From Williamsia muralis (GTDB lineage Bacteria > Actinomycetota > Actinomycetes > Mycobacteriales > Mycobacteriaceae), in NCBI RefSeq assembly GCF_002735905.1, contig NZ_PEBD01000012.1, forward strand, positions 186,001 through 250,000: a stretch of DNA of 64,000 bases, given 5' to 3'. The notes under the pieces are model-generated. The model searched no databases. It worked only from the letters and a program-made list of their open reading frames with translations, and was not told the origin of the DNA. Positions 8,903-18,921 of the stretch are shown in pieces. How positions within the stretch are numbered: the stretch's first letter is position 1; the number at the start of each line of letters is the position of its first letter. The translations under genes were made by a program, and so were the position numbers.

Positions 8903-10327
8903 TCAGACCTCGAGGCCGAGGAGTGCGTTCTCGAGGACTTCCGGCATGGCGGGGTGGATCCAGTACTGACCGCGGGCCATGTTCTTGACATCGAGACCGA
9001 ACGACATGGCCTGGATGACGGGTTGGATGACCGACGGCGCCTGCGGGCCGATGATGTGTGCGCCCAGGATGCGCCCGGTGCCCTTCTCGGCGATCACCTT
9101 GCACAGACCGGTGAGGTCCTCCATCGCCCAGCCGTACGCCACATCGCCGTAGTTCTGCACCTTGACGGTGATGTCGAGGCCGGCCTGCACCGCCTCGTCC
9201 TCGGTCAATCCGACCGACGCGATCTGCGGGTGGGTGAACACCGCAGCCGGTACGAACCGGTGGTCGAAGGATTCCAGTTCGGTGCCGTCCCAATCGCGCA
9301 GGAGGTTGGCCTGCACCACCCGACCTTCGTGGTTGGCGACGTGCTTGAGCTGGTACTTCGAGGTGACGTCGCCCACAGCCCACACGTTCCGGGCTGCGGT
9401 GCGCCCGTAGGCGTCTCGGCAGACGCGGCCCTCGGAGTCGATGTCGACGCCGATCGTGTCCAGCGCCAGCCTGTCGCCGTTGGGGATCCGGCCGACAGCG
9501 ACCAAGAGGGCATCTCCGGCGATGACGGTGTCGTCGGCGAGCTGCACCCGGACGTCGCCAGAATCCTCCTGCTCGACACTGTGGATCGCGGACTCGAAGT
9601 GCACATCCCATGCGGCCGAAGCGATTTCGGTGAACCTGCGGGAGATGTCGGCGTCCTGCGCACGCAGGAGCGCATTGCTGCGGGCGATGATCGACACCTT
9701 CGAACCCAATGCGCCGAACACGTGGGCGAACTCGGCCGCGATGTAGCCGCTGCCGATGATGATCAGGTGCCTGGGGAGCTCGGGTAGACGCATCACGTCT
9801 TCGTTGGTGTGGAAGTTGACCCCGCTCTCGGCGACCACGTCCGGGATGGCCGGCCTCGATCCGGCGGCCAGCACCACCTTGGTGGCGACGACCTCGTCTC
9901 CGGCAGCGGTGCGCAGCCGATACCGGCCGTCGTCGGTGACCCCGTCGAACTCGACGTGAGTGGTGTAGACGGTGATGTTGGTGCAGTCCTCCACGCGGTA
10001 GCGCTTACCGCCCGCCGAGATCGGATCGATCCGCCCGAAGACGCGGTTGACGATACCCGGCCAGTCGACCTTCTCCACCGACCCCGTGACACCGAGACGT
10101 TCGCCCTCCCGAATGGTCTGGGCGATCTCCGCGGCGTACACGAACATCTTGGTGGGGATGCAGCCGACATTCAGGCAGGTGCCGCCGTAGATGCTCTCCT
10201 CGAAGATCGCGATCTCCTGATCGGCAAACCTCTCGTCGGGGATCGAGTTGCCGGTTCCCGAACCGATGATCGCCAGGTCCACCTCGTGCACGTGTGGACG
10301 GCCGTCGGTCGTTGTCGATTCAGCCAT
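8903..10327 (-). CDS. mtr: Mycothione reductase
   Basis: 474 residues, a class I flavoprotein disulfide reductase. It reduces mycothiol disulfide with NADPH, keeping the actinobacterial low-molecular-weight thiol reduced. [21 protein letters not shown] carries the redox pair Cys51/Cys56 and is very close to known mycothione reductases. The FAD site is IIGSGTGN, the NADPH fold is [20 protein letters not shown], and the C-terminal active-site base is in [19 protein letters not shown] 10327 is preferred over GTG 10336 because GAGG lies 9 nt upstream. It overlaps the stop of the upstream hydrolase gene by 8 nt, as in mycobacteria. It is strong evidence for a mycothiol-producing actinobacterium. 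Confidence 0.95.
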   Translation of the reverse strand: MAESTTTDGRPHVHEVDLAIIGSGTGNSIPDERFADQEIAIFEESIYGGTCLNVGCIPTKMFVYAAEIAQTIREGERLGVTGSVEKVDWPGIVNRVFGRIDPISAGGKRYRVEDCTNITVYTTHVEFDGVTDDGRYRLRTAAGDEVVATKVVLAAGSRPAIPDVVAESGVNFHTNEDVMRLPELPRHLIIIGSGYIAAEFAHVFGALGSKVSIIARSNALLRAQDADISRRFTEIASAAWDVHFESAIHSVEQEDSGDVRVQLADDTVIAGDALLVAVGRIPNGDRLALDTIGVDIDSEGRVCRDAYGRTAARNVWAVGDVTSKYQLKHVANHEGRVVQANLLRDWDGTELESFDHRFVPAAVFTHPQIASVGLTEDEAVQAGLDITVKVQNYGDVAYGWAMEDLTGLCKVIAEKGTGRILGAHIIGPQAPSVIQPVIQAMSFGLDVKNMARGQYWIHPAMPEVLENALLGLEV

Positions 10328-11354
10328 GGATGACACCTCGTATCCGGTCGTTGTTGCTCGAAAGCCAGTGGTCGAGTTCGGAGTAGGCGGTGTCGCGTAC
10401 CCCGGTGCGCGAGAGGAAGACGTCGTGGCGTGCGCCCTCGACGGGGACGACGCTCACCCGGCCACCGAGGCAACCCGACCACTTGGCGATCTGGCGAACG
10501 TCGAGGACTCCGTCTGCCGAGTCGATGTCTGCGACACTGCCGTCGGCCTCGGGACCGCTGAGGGTCGTCTCGGTCGAGTGCAGCACCAGCGAGGGAACGC
10601 CGATGTCGAGTCCGCGGTGCAATCTGGCCTGTCCCTGACGTACCGCGCTGAGGAAACCGAACGTGACAGGATAACCCTGTAAGGGTTTGTAATTGAGGTC
10701 GTACTCCCACTCGCCGTGCACGCTGTGGTGCAGACTCTCGCCGTAGGCGCCGGAGATGTTGCGGGGTATGGCGGCCAAGGGGCGTACCCGGGCGACGCCG
10801 TTGATCAGCGCGGTCCCGGCCGTGCGCAGGGTCGGTGCGCCTTGCAGGTCGAACCAGGGTGAGTTCAGCACGAGCCCGCGTGGTCGTGCCGAAACCAGGG
10901 GATCAAGCGCCCGCGGCCTGTCGAGTGCCCGCAGCCGATCGAGCCACAGCGCGGTGATCAGGCCGCCGGTGGAGTGTGCGGCCACCAGGAGCGGAACCCC
11001 GTCGGTGCCGGCGTTGATCTCCGCGACGGCGAGGTCGAGCTCGAAGTCGTAGGCGGAGAGGTCGGTGATGTGATGAGGGGTCTGCCCCGGTCGCTGCGAT
11101 CGTCCGCACTTGCGCAGATCCAACGCATAGAAGGCAAACCCGCGCTGAGCGAAGAACTCGGCGAGCGGTCGTTGGAAGAAGTAGTCGGTGAAGCCGTGCA
11201 CGTACAGCACCGCACCGGTCACCGGACCGGCCGGTTCGTGGCGGACGAGGGTGGCGGTTATCTCACCTTCACCGTCGGGGTCCATGCCGAGGTCGAAGGT
11301 CGACGCCGAGAAGTCGGGGCCGAGTACATCGGGCTGCCAGCGGGAAGGGGCCAC
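10320..11354 (-). CDS. Alpha/beta hydrolase, serine aminopeptidase S33/lysophospholipase type
   Basis: 344 residues. Oxyanion-loop motif [11 protein letters not shown] and nucleophile elbow AHSTGG with Ser128; the C-terminal His is in GARHDVFLS. This belongs to the Hydrolase_4/monoacylglycerol lipase-like group; a homologue lies directly upstream of mtr in mycobacteria (Rv2854). The product N-terminus ([11 protein letters not shown]) fits GTG 11354. The gene overlaps mtr, implying co-expression, but any role in thiol metabolism is unproven. Confidence 0.85.
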   Translation of the reverse strand: MAPSRWQPDVLGPDFSASTFDLGMDPDGEGEITATLVRHEPAGPVTGAVLYVHGFTDYFFQRPLAEFFAQRGFAFYALDLRKCGRSQRPGQTPHHITDLSAYDFELDLAVAEINAGTDGVPLLVAAHSTGGLITALWLDRLRALDRPRALDPLVSARPRGLVLNSPWFDLQGAPTLRTAGTALINGVARVRPLAAIPRNISGAYGESLHHSVHGEWEYDLNYKPLQGYPVTFGFLSAVRQGQARLHRGLDIGVPSLVLHSTETTLSGPEADGSVADIDSADGVLDVRQIAKWSGCLGGRVSVVPVEGARHDVFLSRTGVRDTAYSELDHWLSSNNDRIRGVIHG

Positions 11355-11491
11355 AATCGTTCACTGTAGATGTGCGCGCGGCCATGGGGAGTGTGCCCGA
11401 GGCAACTGCCGACCGCGTTGCAATGACCGCACCCGCATGAGCGACAATGGAACACATCCGAAAGTTCGCCGAATCAGGAAGTTGAGCCGGA

Positions 11492-13045
11492 GTGTCTGAG
11501 TCAGCAAACCCGCGCGACGGCGGAGTCATCACAACCGACATCGTGCTGGTGGGCGCCGGAATCATGAGCGCCACGCTGGGCGCGTTGATCCACCGGCTGC
11601 AGCCGGACTGGTCGATCAGTGTGTTCGAGCGCCTCGACGCCGCGGCCGCCGAGAGCAGCGATCCCTGGAACAACGCCGGTACCGGGCACTCCGCGCTCTG
11701 TGAATTGAATTACACGCCGCAGACAGCTGACGGCGACGTCGACATCACCAAGGCTCTGCACATCAACGAGCAGTTCCAGGTCTCGCGCCAATTCTGGGCG
11801 AACTCGGTGGAATCAGGTGTCCTGCGGCGTCCCGAGGAGTTCATCAACCCGATCCCGCACGTGAGCTTCGTGCACGGTGAATCGAACATCGACTACTTGC
11901 GTAAGCGGTACGACAAGCTGGCGGGCGAGACCCTGTTCAAGGGGATGGAGTACATCACCGACCCCGTGGAGTTCACCAAGCGTCTGCCGCTGATGTCGGC
12001 AGGCCGCGATTTCACGGATCCGGTAGCACTCAACTGGTTCGACGGCGGAACCGACGTGGATTTCGGCGCCCTCACCCAGCAGTTGCTCGGCTACATCGGC
12101 CACGCCGGCACGGTGAACTTCGGGCACGCGGTCACCAACCTGAAGAAGCAATCCGACGGCACCTGGATCCTGAAGGTCAAGAACCTCCGGACCAAGGAAA
12201 CCAGCACGGTCAAAGCAGGTTTCGTCTTCATCGGGGCGGGCGGCGGCGCCCTGCATCTGCTGCAGAAGTCGGGAATCAAGGAAGCCAAGGGATTCGGCGG
12301 CTTCCCCGTGAGCGGCGCGTTCTTCCGCTGCACCAACCCCGATCTGATCGACGATCACGGCGCGAAGGTGTACGGCAAGGCAGCTGTCGGTGCGCCACCG
12401 ATGTCGGTGCCTCACCTCGACACCCGCGTGATCAACGGCAAGGCAGGACTGCTCTTCGGACCGTATGCCGGGTGGTCGCCCAAGTTCCTCAAGGAGGGCA
12501 AGATCACCGATCTGCCCGCCTCGATCAAACCGGGCAACCTCCTGCCGATGATGTCGATCGCGCCGAAGGAGTTCGGCTTGCTGAAGTACCTGATCAGCGA
12601 ACTCGCCGCCGGACCGGCGGATCGGGTCGAGACGTTGGCCGAGTTCGTGCCGAGGGCGCAGGGCGAAGACTGGGAGCTCATCGTCGCCGGCCAGCGCGTG
12701 CAGGTCATCCGCAAGCAGGGGCGCGGCGGTGTGCTCGAGTTCGGGACCGCGGTCATCGCCGCGGAGGACGGCAGCATCGCAGGCTTGCTGGGCGCGTCGC
12801 CCGGTGCCTCCACCGCCGTCCCGGCGATGCTCGATGTCTTGCAGCGTTGCTTCCCGAAGCACTACGAGGCGTGGCAGCCGCAGCTGTCCGACATGATCCC
12901 GTCGCTGGGCCACAAACTGAACGACAATCCCCGTCTCTTCGAGCAGATCTGGGACCACACGTCCAAGGTTCTCGGACTGCAGAACACTGTCGAGACGACG
13001 CCGAATGAGCGTGGCGCTCATCTGGCGACGCCGAGCACCGTGTGA
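11492..13045 (+). CDS. mqo: Malate:quinone oxidoreductase
   Basis: 517 residues. This peripheral membrane flavoprotein oxidises malate to oxaloacetate and passes electrons to the quinone pool, bypassing NAD malate dehydrogenase. FAD-binding [10 protein letters not shown] lies at residues 21-30; family segments include [18 protein letters not shown] and [17 protein letters not shown], and HLATPSTV ends the protein. Start GTG 11492 has GGAG about 8 nt upstream. In M. tuberculosis the same gene lies beside mtr. Confidence 0.96.
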   Translation: MSESANPRDGGVITTDIVLVGAGIMSATLGALIHRLQPDWSISVFERLDAAAAESSDPWNNAGTGHSALCELNYTPQTADGDVDITKALHINEQFQVSRQFWANSVESGVLRRPEEFINPIPHVSFVHGESNIDYLRKRYDKLAGETLFKGMEYITDPVEFTKRLPLMSAGRDFTDPVALNWFDGGTDVDFGALTQQLLGYIGHAGTVNFGHAVTNLKKQSDGTWILKVKNLRTKETSTVKAGFVFIGAGGGALHLLQKSGIKEAKGFGGFPVSGAFFRCTNPDLIDDHGAKVYGKAAVGAPPMSVPHLDTRVINGKAGLLFGPYAGWSPKFLKEGKITDLPASIKPGNLLPMMSIAPKEFGLLKYLISELAAGPADRVETLAEFVPRAQGEDWELIVAGQRVQVIRKQGRGGVLEFGTAVIAAEDGSIAGLLGASPGASTAVPAMLDVLQRCFPKHYEAWQPQLSDMIPSLGHKLNDNPRLFEQIWDHTSKVLGLQNTVETTPNERGAHLATPSTV

Positions 13046-13058
13046 TAGGCACTTGCAT

Positions 13059-13517
13059 ATGACCGCCACCGCGAGCCTGCACCGCAGCTGGGCCCAAGAC
13101 ATCGAGATGTCGACCCTCTACAAGATCCTGCAGCTGCGAGTGGAGGTGTTCGTCGTCGAGCAGTCGTGCCCGTATCTCGACCTCGACGGGCGCGACCTCG
13201 ATCCGGACACGAGGCATCTGTGGCTCGAAGAAGACGGCGAGATCATCAGCACCTTGCGACTGCTCGAAGAGCACGAAGGCGGCAAGTCCTACCGGATCGG
13301 CCGCCTGTGCACCGACCGCGCGCACCGAGGTCAGGGTCACACAACCCGGCTGCTGCAGACGGCTCTGGCAGACGTCGGTTCGGACCTCTGCCGTATTCAT
13401 GCGCAGACCTACCTCATCGACATGTACGCCAAGCATGGTTTCGTCGTCGACGGCGAGGAGCATCTGCTCGACGGCGTCCCACATGTGCCGATGGTTCGCG
13501 GCGGCGGACATCGCTGA
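13059..13517 (+). CDS. ElaA-type GNAT acetyltransferase
   Basis: 152 residues from ATG 13059 ([11 protein letters not shown]), which leaves a 13-nt gap to mqo; the frame continues upstream into mqo. The ElaA signature [15 protein letters not shown][13 protein letters not shown] is clear, and the acetyl-CoA loop is [13 protein letters not shown]. ElaA proteins have no well-defined substrate. The order mqo, GNAT, chelatase, cobO, cobB is conserved in mycobacteria, so it probably shares a transcript with them. Confidence 0.88.
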   Translation: MTATASLHRSWAQDIEMSTLYKILQLRVEVFVVEQSCPYLDLDGRDLDPDTRHLWLEEDGEIISTLRLLEEHEGGKSYRIGRLCTDRAHRGQGHTTRLLQTALADVGSDLCRIHAQTYLIDMYAKHGFVVDGEEHLLDGVPHVPMVRGGGHR

Positions 13518-13521
13518 CGGT

Positions 13522-15474
13522 GTGAAGGATCCCCTCTCCCGAGAGACAGCCTCAGCCCGGGGCCCTGGGCACGACAGCAATGCCGTGCTGGACCTCCCTT
13601 TTCCGTTCAGTGCTGTTGTCGGACAAGAACAGCTCAAGCTGGCGCTCATCCTCGCCGCCATCGCGCCGTCGATTGGTGGCGTGCTGATCCGGGGCGAAAA
13701 GGGCACGGCCAAGACCACCGTGGTGAGGGCGCTCGGTCCGCTGCTGCCTGCTCGCGACGACACCCGGGCATCAGTGGTGGAATTGCCGATCGGTGCCACC
13801 GAGGATCGGGTGGTCGGTTCACTCGATCTGCAAAAAATTCTGTCCGAGGGTGAAAAAGCTTTCACGCCAGGACTGTTGGCAAACGCCGACGGCGGAGTGC
13901 TCTACATCGACGAGGTCAACCTGCTCGCCGACCACCTCGTCGACGTGCTGCTGGACGCAGCGGCGACGGGCCGGGTGGTCATCGAGCGTGACGGCGTCTC
14001 GCACACGCAGGCGGCCCGTTTTGTCCTCGTGGGAACGATGAACCCCGAAGAGGGTGAGCTTCGCCCGCAGTTGCTGGATCGATTCGGACTGGCGGTGGAT
14101 GTCGCCGCGCCGCAGGAGATCGCGACGCGCGTCCAGGTGATGGAACGCCGACTCGCGTATGAAGACGACCCGGCAGGTTTCGCGGCACGGTTCACCGACC
14201 AGGACGCCGAGGTGGCCGTAGCCATCGCGCGGGCACGCTCGATGGTCGGATCGGTACGGCTGCCGCCGGCCCAACTCCGGCGTATCGCGGCGATCTGCAT
14301 GGAACTCCAGGTGGACGGTCTGCGCGGTGATCTCGTGGTCGCCCGTGCGGCCCGGGCCCACGCCGCATGGCGTGGCTCGGAGCTTGTCGAGGACATCGAC
14401 GTGCGGCGTGCGGTGGAACTCGCGTTACCGCACCGACGTCGCCGCGACCCCTTTGATGAGCCCGGTCTCACCGAGGACCAACTCGACGACGCCCTGCAGA
14501 AGGCGGACGAGCAGTCGCACGAGCCGGACAGTCAGAACTCGGAAGAACAAACGCCCGGGCCAGAACCCGAATCGCCGCCGCCCGGCGATCCGGCGGACAC
14601 CGACCCCGATCCCGACCCCGACGACCCCGGTCCGGACGGCCCGACGGGTGGGGGAGCAACCCCGCCGAGCGGCGGATTCTCGCCGACCCGCGCGTCCGGC
14701 AAGGTCAAACCCATCAGTGCCGTGGGTGTTGGCGCCGGGGAGCCGGGTCGACGTTCGCAATCGCTGAGCGTACGGGGGCAGGCAGTTCGAGCGGTCACCG
14801 AAGGCGGAAGTGGCGTACACCTGATCGGCACGGTTCTGGCCGCCGCGGAAGGCCACCTCGAGCGGGGCAACACGCGACTGCAGGTACTACCGCAAGACGT
14901 CCGGGGTGCGCTGCGCCGCGGCAAAGAAGGCAACTTGGTGGTCTTCGTGCTCGACCTGTCGGGATCGATGGCGGCACGTAAGCGCCTGGACGCAGTGTCT
15001 GGCGCAGTGGTGTCCATGCTGCGCGATTCGTACCAGCGACGTGATCGTGTCGCCGTGGTGACGGTGCGCGGTGACGGAGCAGAGGTCGCGGTTCCGCCGA
15101 CCCGGTCCGTGGACGCTGCGGTACGGAGGCTGACCGGTCTGCGCACCGGCGGACGCACCCCGCTGGCCGAAGGCCTGCTCACCGCTCGCGAGGTGATCCG
15201 CCGGAACGCGTACAAAGAGCCTCATCGACGCCCGCTGGTGGTGGTGCTCACCGACGGCCGGGCGACCGCCGGAGCGGGCGCCTTGCCCAGGGCCGCCGTG
15301 GCGGCCGACCGGCTCCGTCGCGACGGGACCACATCCATCGTGATCGACTGTGAGCACGGCATGATCCGTCTCGGGCTTGCGGCAACGCTCGCCAACGGCC
15401 TCGGTGGTCAGTGCGTGCAACTCGCCGACCTCACCGCCAGTGGTGTCGCGGGCGTCATCCGCGCGGCGGCTTGA
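13522..15474 (+). CDS. Fused ChlI/ChlD-type metal chelatase subunit
   Basis: 650 residues from GTG 13522, only 4 nt after the GNAT stop. The N-terminal AAA+ domain (about 1-330) has Walker [10 protein letters not shown] (58-66) and Walker [11 protein letters not shown], and is like ChlI/BchI. A Pro/Asp/Glu-rich linker (about 335-420) leads to a C-terminal von Willebrand A domain with an intact MIDAS DLSGSM (Asp478, Ser480, Ser482). This is the I+D fused motor subunit of a Mg- or cobalt-chelatase. Position directly before cobO and cobB suggests cobalt insertion into corrin, but no CobN/ChlH-type large subunit is in the window. Confidence 0.9.
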   Translation: MKDPLSRETASARGPGHDSNAVLDLPFPFSAVVGQEQLKLALILAAIAPSIGGVLIRGEKGTAKTTVVRALGPLLPARDDTRASVVELPIGATEDRVVGSLDLQKILSEGEKAFTPGLLANADGGVLYIDEVNLLADHLVDVLLDAAATGRVVIERDGVSHTQAARFVLVGTMNPEEGELRPQLLDRFGLAVDVAAPQEIATRVQVMERRLAYEDDPAGFAARFTDQDAEVAVAIARARSMVGSVRLPPAQLRRIAAICMELQVDGLRGDLVVARAARAHAAWRGSELVEDIDVRRAVELALPHRRRRDPFDEPGLTEDQLDDALQKADEQSHEPDSQNSEEQTPGPEPESPPPGDPADTDPDPDPDDPGPDGPTGGGATPPSGGFSPTRASGKVKPISAVGVGAGEPGRRSQSLSVRGQAVRAVTEGGSGVHLIGTVLAAAEGHLERGNTRLQVLPQDVRGALRRGKEGNLVVFVLDLSGSMAARKRLDAVSGAVVSMLRDSYQRRDRVAVVTVRGDGAEVAVPPTRSVDAAVRRLTGLRTGGRTPLAEGLLTAREVIRRNAYKEPHRRPLVVVLTDGRATAGAGALPRAAVAADRLRRDGTTSIVIDCEHGMIRLGLAATLANGLGGQCVQLADLTASGVAGVIRAAA

Positions 15475-15529
15475 GCACGGATGTAGACGCCGGGCATTCA
15501 CAGACCACCACATCGAGAGAGGAAGAGCT

Positions 15530-16144
15530 GTGCCACAGGGAGTTCCATCGGTCATCCCCGACGACGGTCTGACCACCCGGGCGCGCCGCAACCTGCCGGT
15601 GCTGGCTGTTCACACCGGTGACGGCAAGGGCAAGTCAACGGCAGCTTTCGGGATGGCCATGCGTGCCTGGAATGCCGGCCTCGACATCGGCGTGTTCCAG
15701 TTCGTCAAGAGTGCCAAGTGGAAGGTCGGCGAAGAGTCCGCACTCACCGCGCTCGGTGAACTCCACGCCCAGACAGGCCAGGGTGGTCCGGTGCAGTGGC
15801 ACAAGATGGGTGAGGGCTGGTCGTGGATCCGCCACTCGGGCAACGAATCGGACCACGCCGAGCAGGCTGCCCAGGGGTGGCTGGAGATCCGGCGCCGCAT
15901 CCTCGAGAGGACCCACGAGTTCTATGTCCTCGACGAGTTCACCTATCCACTCAACTGGGGGTGGGTGGACGTCGACGACGTCATCGAGGTGCTGAGGTCT
16001 CGGGAAGGCAAACAGCACGTGGTGATCACCGGTCGTCGCGCTCCGGCCGCGCTGGTCGACGCCGCCGACCTCGTCACGGAGATGGTCAAGACCCGGCACC
16101 CGATGGATGCCGGTCGCAAGGGTCAGAAGGGGATCGAGTGGTGA
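15530..16144 (+). CDS. cobO: Corrinoid adenosyltransferase
   Basis: 204 residues. It adds the 5'-deoxyadenosyl group from ATP to reduced cobalt of corrinoids (CobA/CobO family). The P-loop is GDGKGKST (residues 30-37); FQFVKSAKWKVGEE, the YVLDEFTYPLNWGW block and ITGRRAP are family hallmarks. GTG 15530 has a strong Shine-Dalgarno (AGAGGAAGAG); in-frame sequence upstream to 15377 lies inside the chelatase gene and is not coding here. The stop overlaps the cobB start as GTGA. Confidence 0.95.
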   Translation: MPQGVPSVIPDDGLTTRARRNLPVLAVHTGDGKGKSTAAFGMAMRAWNAGLDIGVFQFVKSAKWKVGEESALTALGELHAQTGQGGPVQWHKMGEGWSWIRHSGNESDHAEQAAQGWLEIRRRILERTHEFYVLDEFTYPLNWGWVDVDDVIEVLRSREGKQHVVITGRRAPAALVDAADLVTEMVKTRHPMDAGRKGQKGIEW

Positions 16145-17547
16145 CGGCTCCGCCGGCACTCGTCATCGCGGCTCCGGCGTCCGGGAGCGGTAAGACCACT
16201 GTCACAACGGGTTTGATCGGCGCTCTGGCCCGGGCCGGGCACCGTGTCGCGCCCTTCAAGGTTGGCCCCGACTACATCGACCCCGGCTACCACGGACTGG
16301 CGGCGGGCCGGCCGGGCCGCAATATCGACCCCGTGCTCGTCGGCGAGGACCGCATCGGTCCGCTGTATCGAGCCGGATCCGCCGGCTGCGACATCGCCGT
16401 CGTCGAAGGCGTCATGGGGTTGTTCGACGGCCGCATCACCGAAGACCACATGCCGGCGATCGCGCCCGGATCCACCGCTCAGGTCGCATCTTTACTCGGT
16501 GCGCCGGTGGTACTGGTGATCGACGCATCCGGACACAGTCAGAGCCTCGCCGCGATCCTGCACGGGTTCGTCAGCTTCGATCCCGGCATCGACATCCGGG
16601 GTGTGATCCTCAACCGGGTCGGTTCCCCCCGTCACGAGTTCGTGCTTCGCCAGGCCTGTGCCCGCGCCGGGCTGGAAGTGTTCGGCGCCGTTCCCCGCAA
16701 CGCCACAATGGCCGTGCCCTCGCGCCACCTGGGCTTGATACCCGCTGCCGAACGTGGGCCCGAAGCGGTCGCCGCAATCGACGCCATGACCGAACTGATC
16801 GGCGGCGCAGTCGATCTGGCGGCCCTGGTCGCCGCCGCCGACATCGGTGCTGGTGCCGTCGGCCCGATGTGGTCACCGGAACTGGAGGTCGGGGTCGACG
16901 AATCTGTGGCGGCCCACACCAGGCCGGTCATCGCACTGGCGTCCGGTGCGGCCTTCACATTCGGGTACGCCGAACACTCCGAACTCCTGGCCGCCGCCGG
17001 CGCTTCGGTGGTGCCGTTCGACCCCCTCACCGACCTGTTACCCGATGGGTGTTCCGGTGTCGTCATCGGTGGCGGATTCCCCGAGGAACATGCCGCCGCG
17101 CTTGCCGCCAACCGGCGGCTGCTGACCCAGCTGCGCACAGTCGCACATTCCGGGATCCCCATCCACGCCGAATGCGCGGGACTGCTGTACCTGGCTCAGA
17201 GCCTCGATGATCATGTGATGGCCGGAGTGCTCCCGTTGCGTGGAACCTTCGGCAAGACACTGACACTCGGCTACCGGGACGCCGTCGCCCTGACGGATTC
17301 GGTGCTGTTCGATGCCGGCTCCCGGATGCGGGGGCACGAGTTCCACCGCACCACGATCACGGCTCTCGACGGCTCGAAGCCGAGCGCCTGGGGGTGGCGG
17401 CGCGATGGGGTGGCCCACATCGAGGGTTGGGTGAAGGGCAACGTGCACGCGTCGTATCTGCACACTCATCCGGCAGGCAGGCCGGAGGTCGTCGCGCGCC
17501 TGGTGCGGGCGGCGAGAACCGCGTTCGACAGCGTTTCGCAGTACTGA
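16141..17547 (+). CDS. cobB: Cobyrinate a,c-diamide synthase
   Basis: 468 residues from GTG 16141, which overlaps the cobO stop (GTGA). The enzyme performs the first two amidations of the corrin ring using glutamine and ATP. N-terminal P-loop APASGSGKT (11-19) with the YIDPGYH and EGVMGLFDG blocks of the CobB/CobQ family; the C-terminal amidotransferase domain has Cys345 in HAECAGLLYL and a His-rich segment (GNVHASYLHTH). It acts upstream of CobQ in the same pathway. Confidence 0.95.
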   Translation: MTAPPALVIAAPASGSGKTTVTTGLIGALARAGHRVAPFKVGPDYIDPGYHGLAAGRPGRNIDPVLVGEDRIGPLYRAGSAGCDIAVVEGVMGLFDGRITEDHMPAIAPGSTAQVASLLGAPVVLVIDASGHSQSLAAILHGFVSFDPGIDIRGVILNRVGSPRHEFVLRQACARAGLEVFGAVPRNATMAVPSRHLGLIPAAERGPEAVAAIDAMTELIGGAVDLAALVAAADIGAGAVGPMWSPELEVGVDESVAAHTRPVIALASGAAFTFGYAEHSELLAAAGASVVPFDPLTDLLPDGCSGVVIGGGFPEEHAAALAANRRLLTQLRTVAHSGIPIHAECAGLLYLAQSLDDHVMAGVLPLRGTFGKTLTLGYRDAVALTDSVLFDAGSRMRGHEFHRTTITALDGSKPSAWGWRRDGVAHIEGWVKGNVHASYLHTHPAGRPEVVARLVRAARTAFDSVSQY

Positions 17548-17607
17548 CGAGCGCGACGCCCTAGGTGCCGACCGCGCACACGAAGTGCGCTGGGTACGGT
17601 TTATCGC

Positions 17608-18879
17608 ATGTCGGACAAGGAACTCGAAGGCCAGCAGGCCGATCACTACCTGGTGGGGCTCAGTTTGTCCGGACGTCGGGTGGTGATCATCGGTGCGGGT
17701 TCGGTGGTGCAGAGACGATTGGGCACCCTCGCCGACAGCGGCGCGGACATCCACGTCATCGCCCCCGAGGCGACCCCGACAGTCGAATCGTTCCCGGGCA
17801 TCACGTTGTCGCTGAGGCAATACCGCGACGGCGATCTCGCAGATGCCTGGTATGCGCTCGCGTGCACCGACGATCCCGAGGTCAACGCCGCGGTGGTGGC
17901 CGAGGCCGAATCGCGGCGCATCTTCTGTGTTCGCGCCGACGATGCGCGGCACGGTACCGCCGTGACCCCTGCGTCGTTACGGCACGACCACCTGAGCATC
18001 GGTGTGCTGGCCGGTGGTGACCATCGACGGTCTGCCGCGGTCCGGACCGCGATCGGCCAGGCGCTCGGCGGCGGGGAGCTGGGCGCTGCCGGTCTGGAGG
18101 CGGCTGCACACGGTTCACAGCCACCCGGGGTCGCGCTCGTCGGAGGTGGTCCGGGTGACCCGGACCTGATCACGGTGCGTGGTCGGCGGTTGCTCGCCGC
18201 TGCCGATGTGGTCGTCGCCGATCGTCTCGCGCCGCCGGCGCTGCTCGCCGAGCTGGGCCCGCACGTGGAGATCATCGATGCCGCGAAGGTCCCCTACGGA
18301 CGGGCGATGAAACAGGAGTCGATCAACGAGGTCCTCATCGACCGCGCCAAGGCAGGCAAGTTCGTGGTCCGCTTCAAGGGTGGGGATCCGTACGTGTACG
18401 GCCGCGGGTTCGAGGAGCTCGCGGCATGTGTGGCCGCGGGTGTGCCGGTGACGGTGGTCCCCGGGATCACCAGCGCCATCGCCGGCCCTTCGGCCGCCGG
18501 CATCCCGGTGACGCACCGGGGGATGACCCACGAGGTGGTGGTGGTCTCCGGGCACATCCCGCCCGATCATCCCGACTCCCTCGTCGAATGGCCTGCACTG
18601 GCGAAGATGCGCGGCACCATCGTGTTGATGATGGCCGTCGAGCGGCTCGACGTGTTCACCGCTGCTCTGCTCACAGGCGGCCGGGACGAGGCGACGCCCG
18701 TCGCGATCATCGAGAACGCCACCCTCAACAGCCAGCGGGTCGTGCGCTCGACGCTTGCTGCGGCGGCCGCGGACGCACGCGCGCAGAACGTTCGACCGCC
18801 CGCGATCGTGGTGATCGGCCCGGTCGCCGGGTTCGACGCGGAAACCGGCAGCACCGGGACTCCCGCGACCGGACCGTGA
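17608..18879 (+). CDS. cysG: Siroheme synthase-like: precorrin-2 dehydrogenase plus uroporphyrinogen-III C-methyltransferase
   Basis: 423 residues in two parts. Residues about 10-165 form the precorrin-2 dehydrogenase/ferrochelatase region (Rossmann motif VVIIGAGSVVQRRL); about 170-410 form the SAM-dependent uroporphyrinogen-III methyltransferase, with VALVGGGPGDPDLITVRG, RFKGGDPYVYGRG and VVPGITSAIAGPSAAGIPVTHRG. It makes precorrin-2, the branch point to siroheme and cobalamin. A TACGGT box ends 7 nt before ATG 17608. It follows cobB by 60 nt and sits beside the EfpA-like gene as in mycobacteria. Some annotators use cobA for this gene. Confidence 0.93.
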   Translation: MSDKELEGQQADHYLVGLSLSGRRVVIIGAGSVVQRRLGTLADSGADIHVIAPEATPTVESFPGITLSLRQYRDGDLADAWYALACTDDPEVNAAVVAEAESRRIFCVRADDARHGTAVTPASLRHDHLSIGVLAGGDHRRSAAVRTAIGQALGGGELGAAGLEAAAHGSQPPGVALVGGGPGDPDLITVRGRRLLAAADVVVADRLAPPALLAELGPHVEIIDAAKVPYGRAMKQESINEVLIDRAKAGKFVVRFKGGDPYVYGRGFEELAACVAAGVPVTVVPGITSAIAGPSAAGIPVTHRGMTHEVVVVSGHIPPDHPDSLVEWPALAKMRGTIVLMMAVERLDVFTAALLTGGRDEATPVAIIENATLNSQRVVRSTLAAAAADARAQNVRPPAIVVIGPVAGFDAETGSTGTPATGP

Positions 18880-18921
18880 CAAGCTTGATTGTGAAATGGC
18901 GACCAGGCGGCGGTACCGTCG

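Noticed and set aside
13399-13521. N-terminal extension of the chelatase gene in the same frame
   Set aside because: It overlaps the ElaA gene, and its Ser/Thr-rich translation is unlike chelatase N-termini; GTG 13522 fits better.
13500-18900. Cobalamin riboswitch near the corrinoid genes
   Set aside because: Gaps are only 4-60 nt and hold no B12-box-like sequence that I could recognise.
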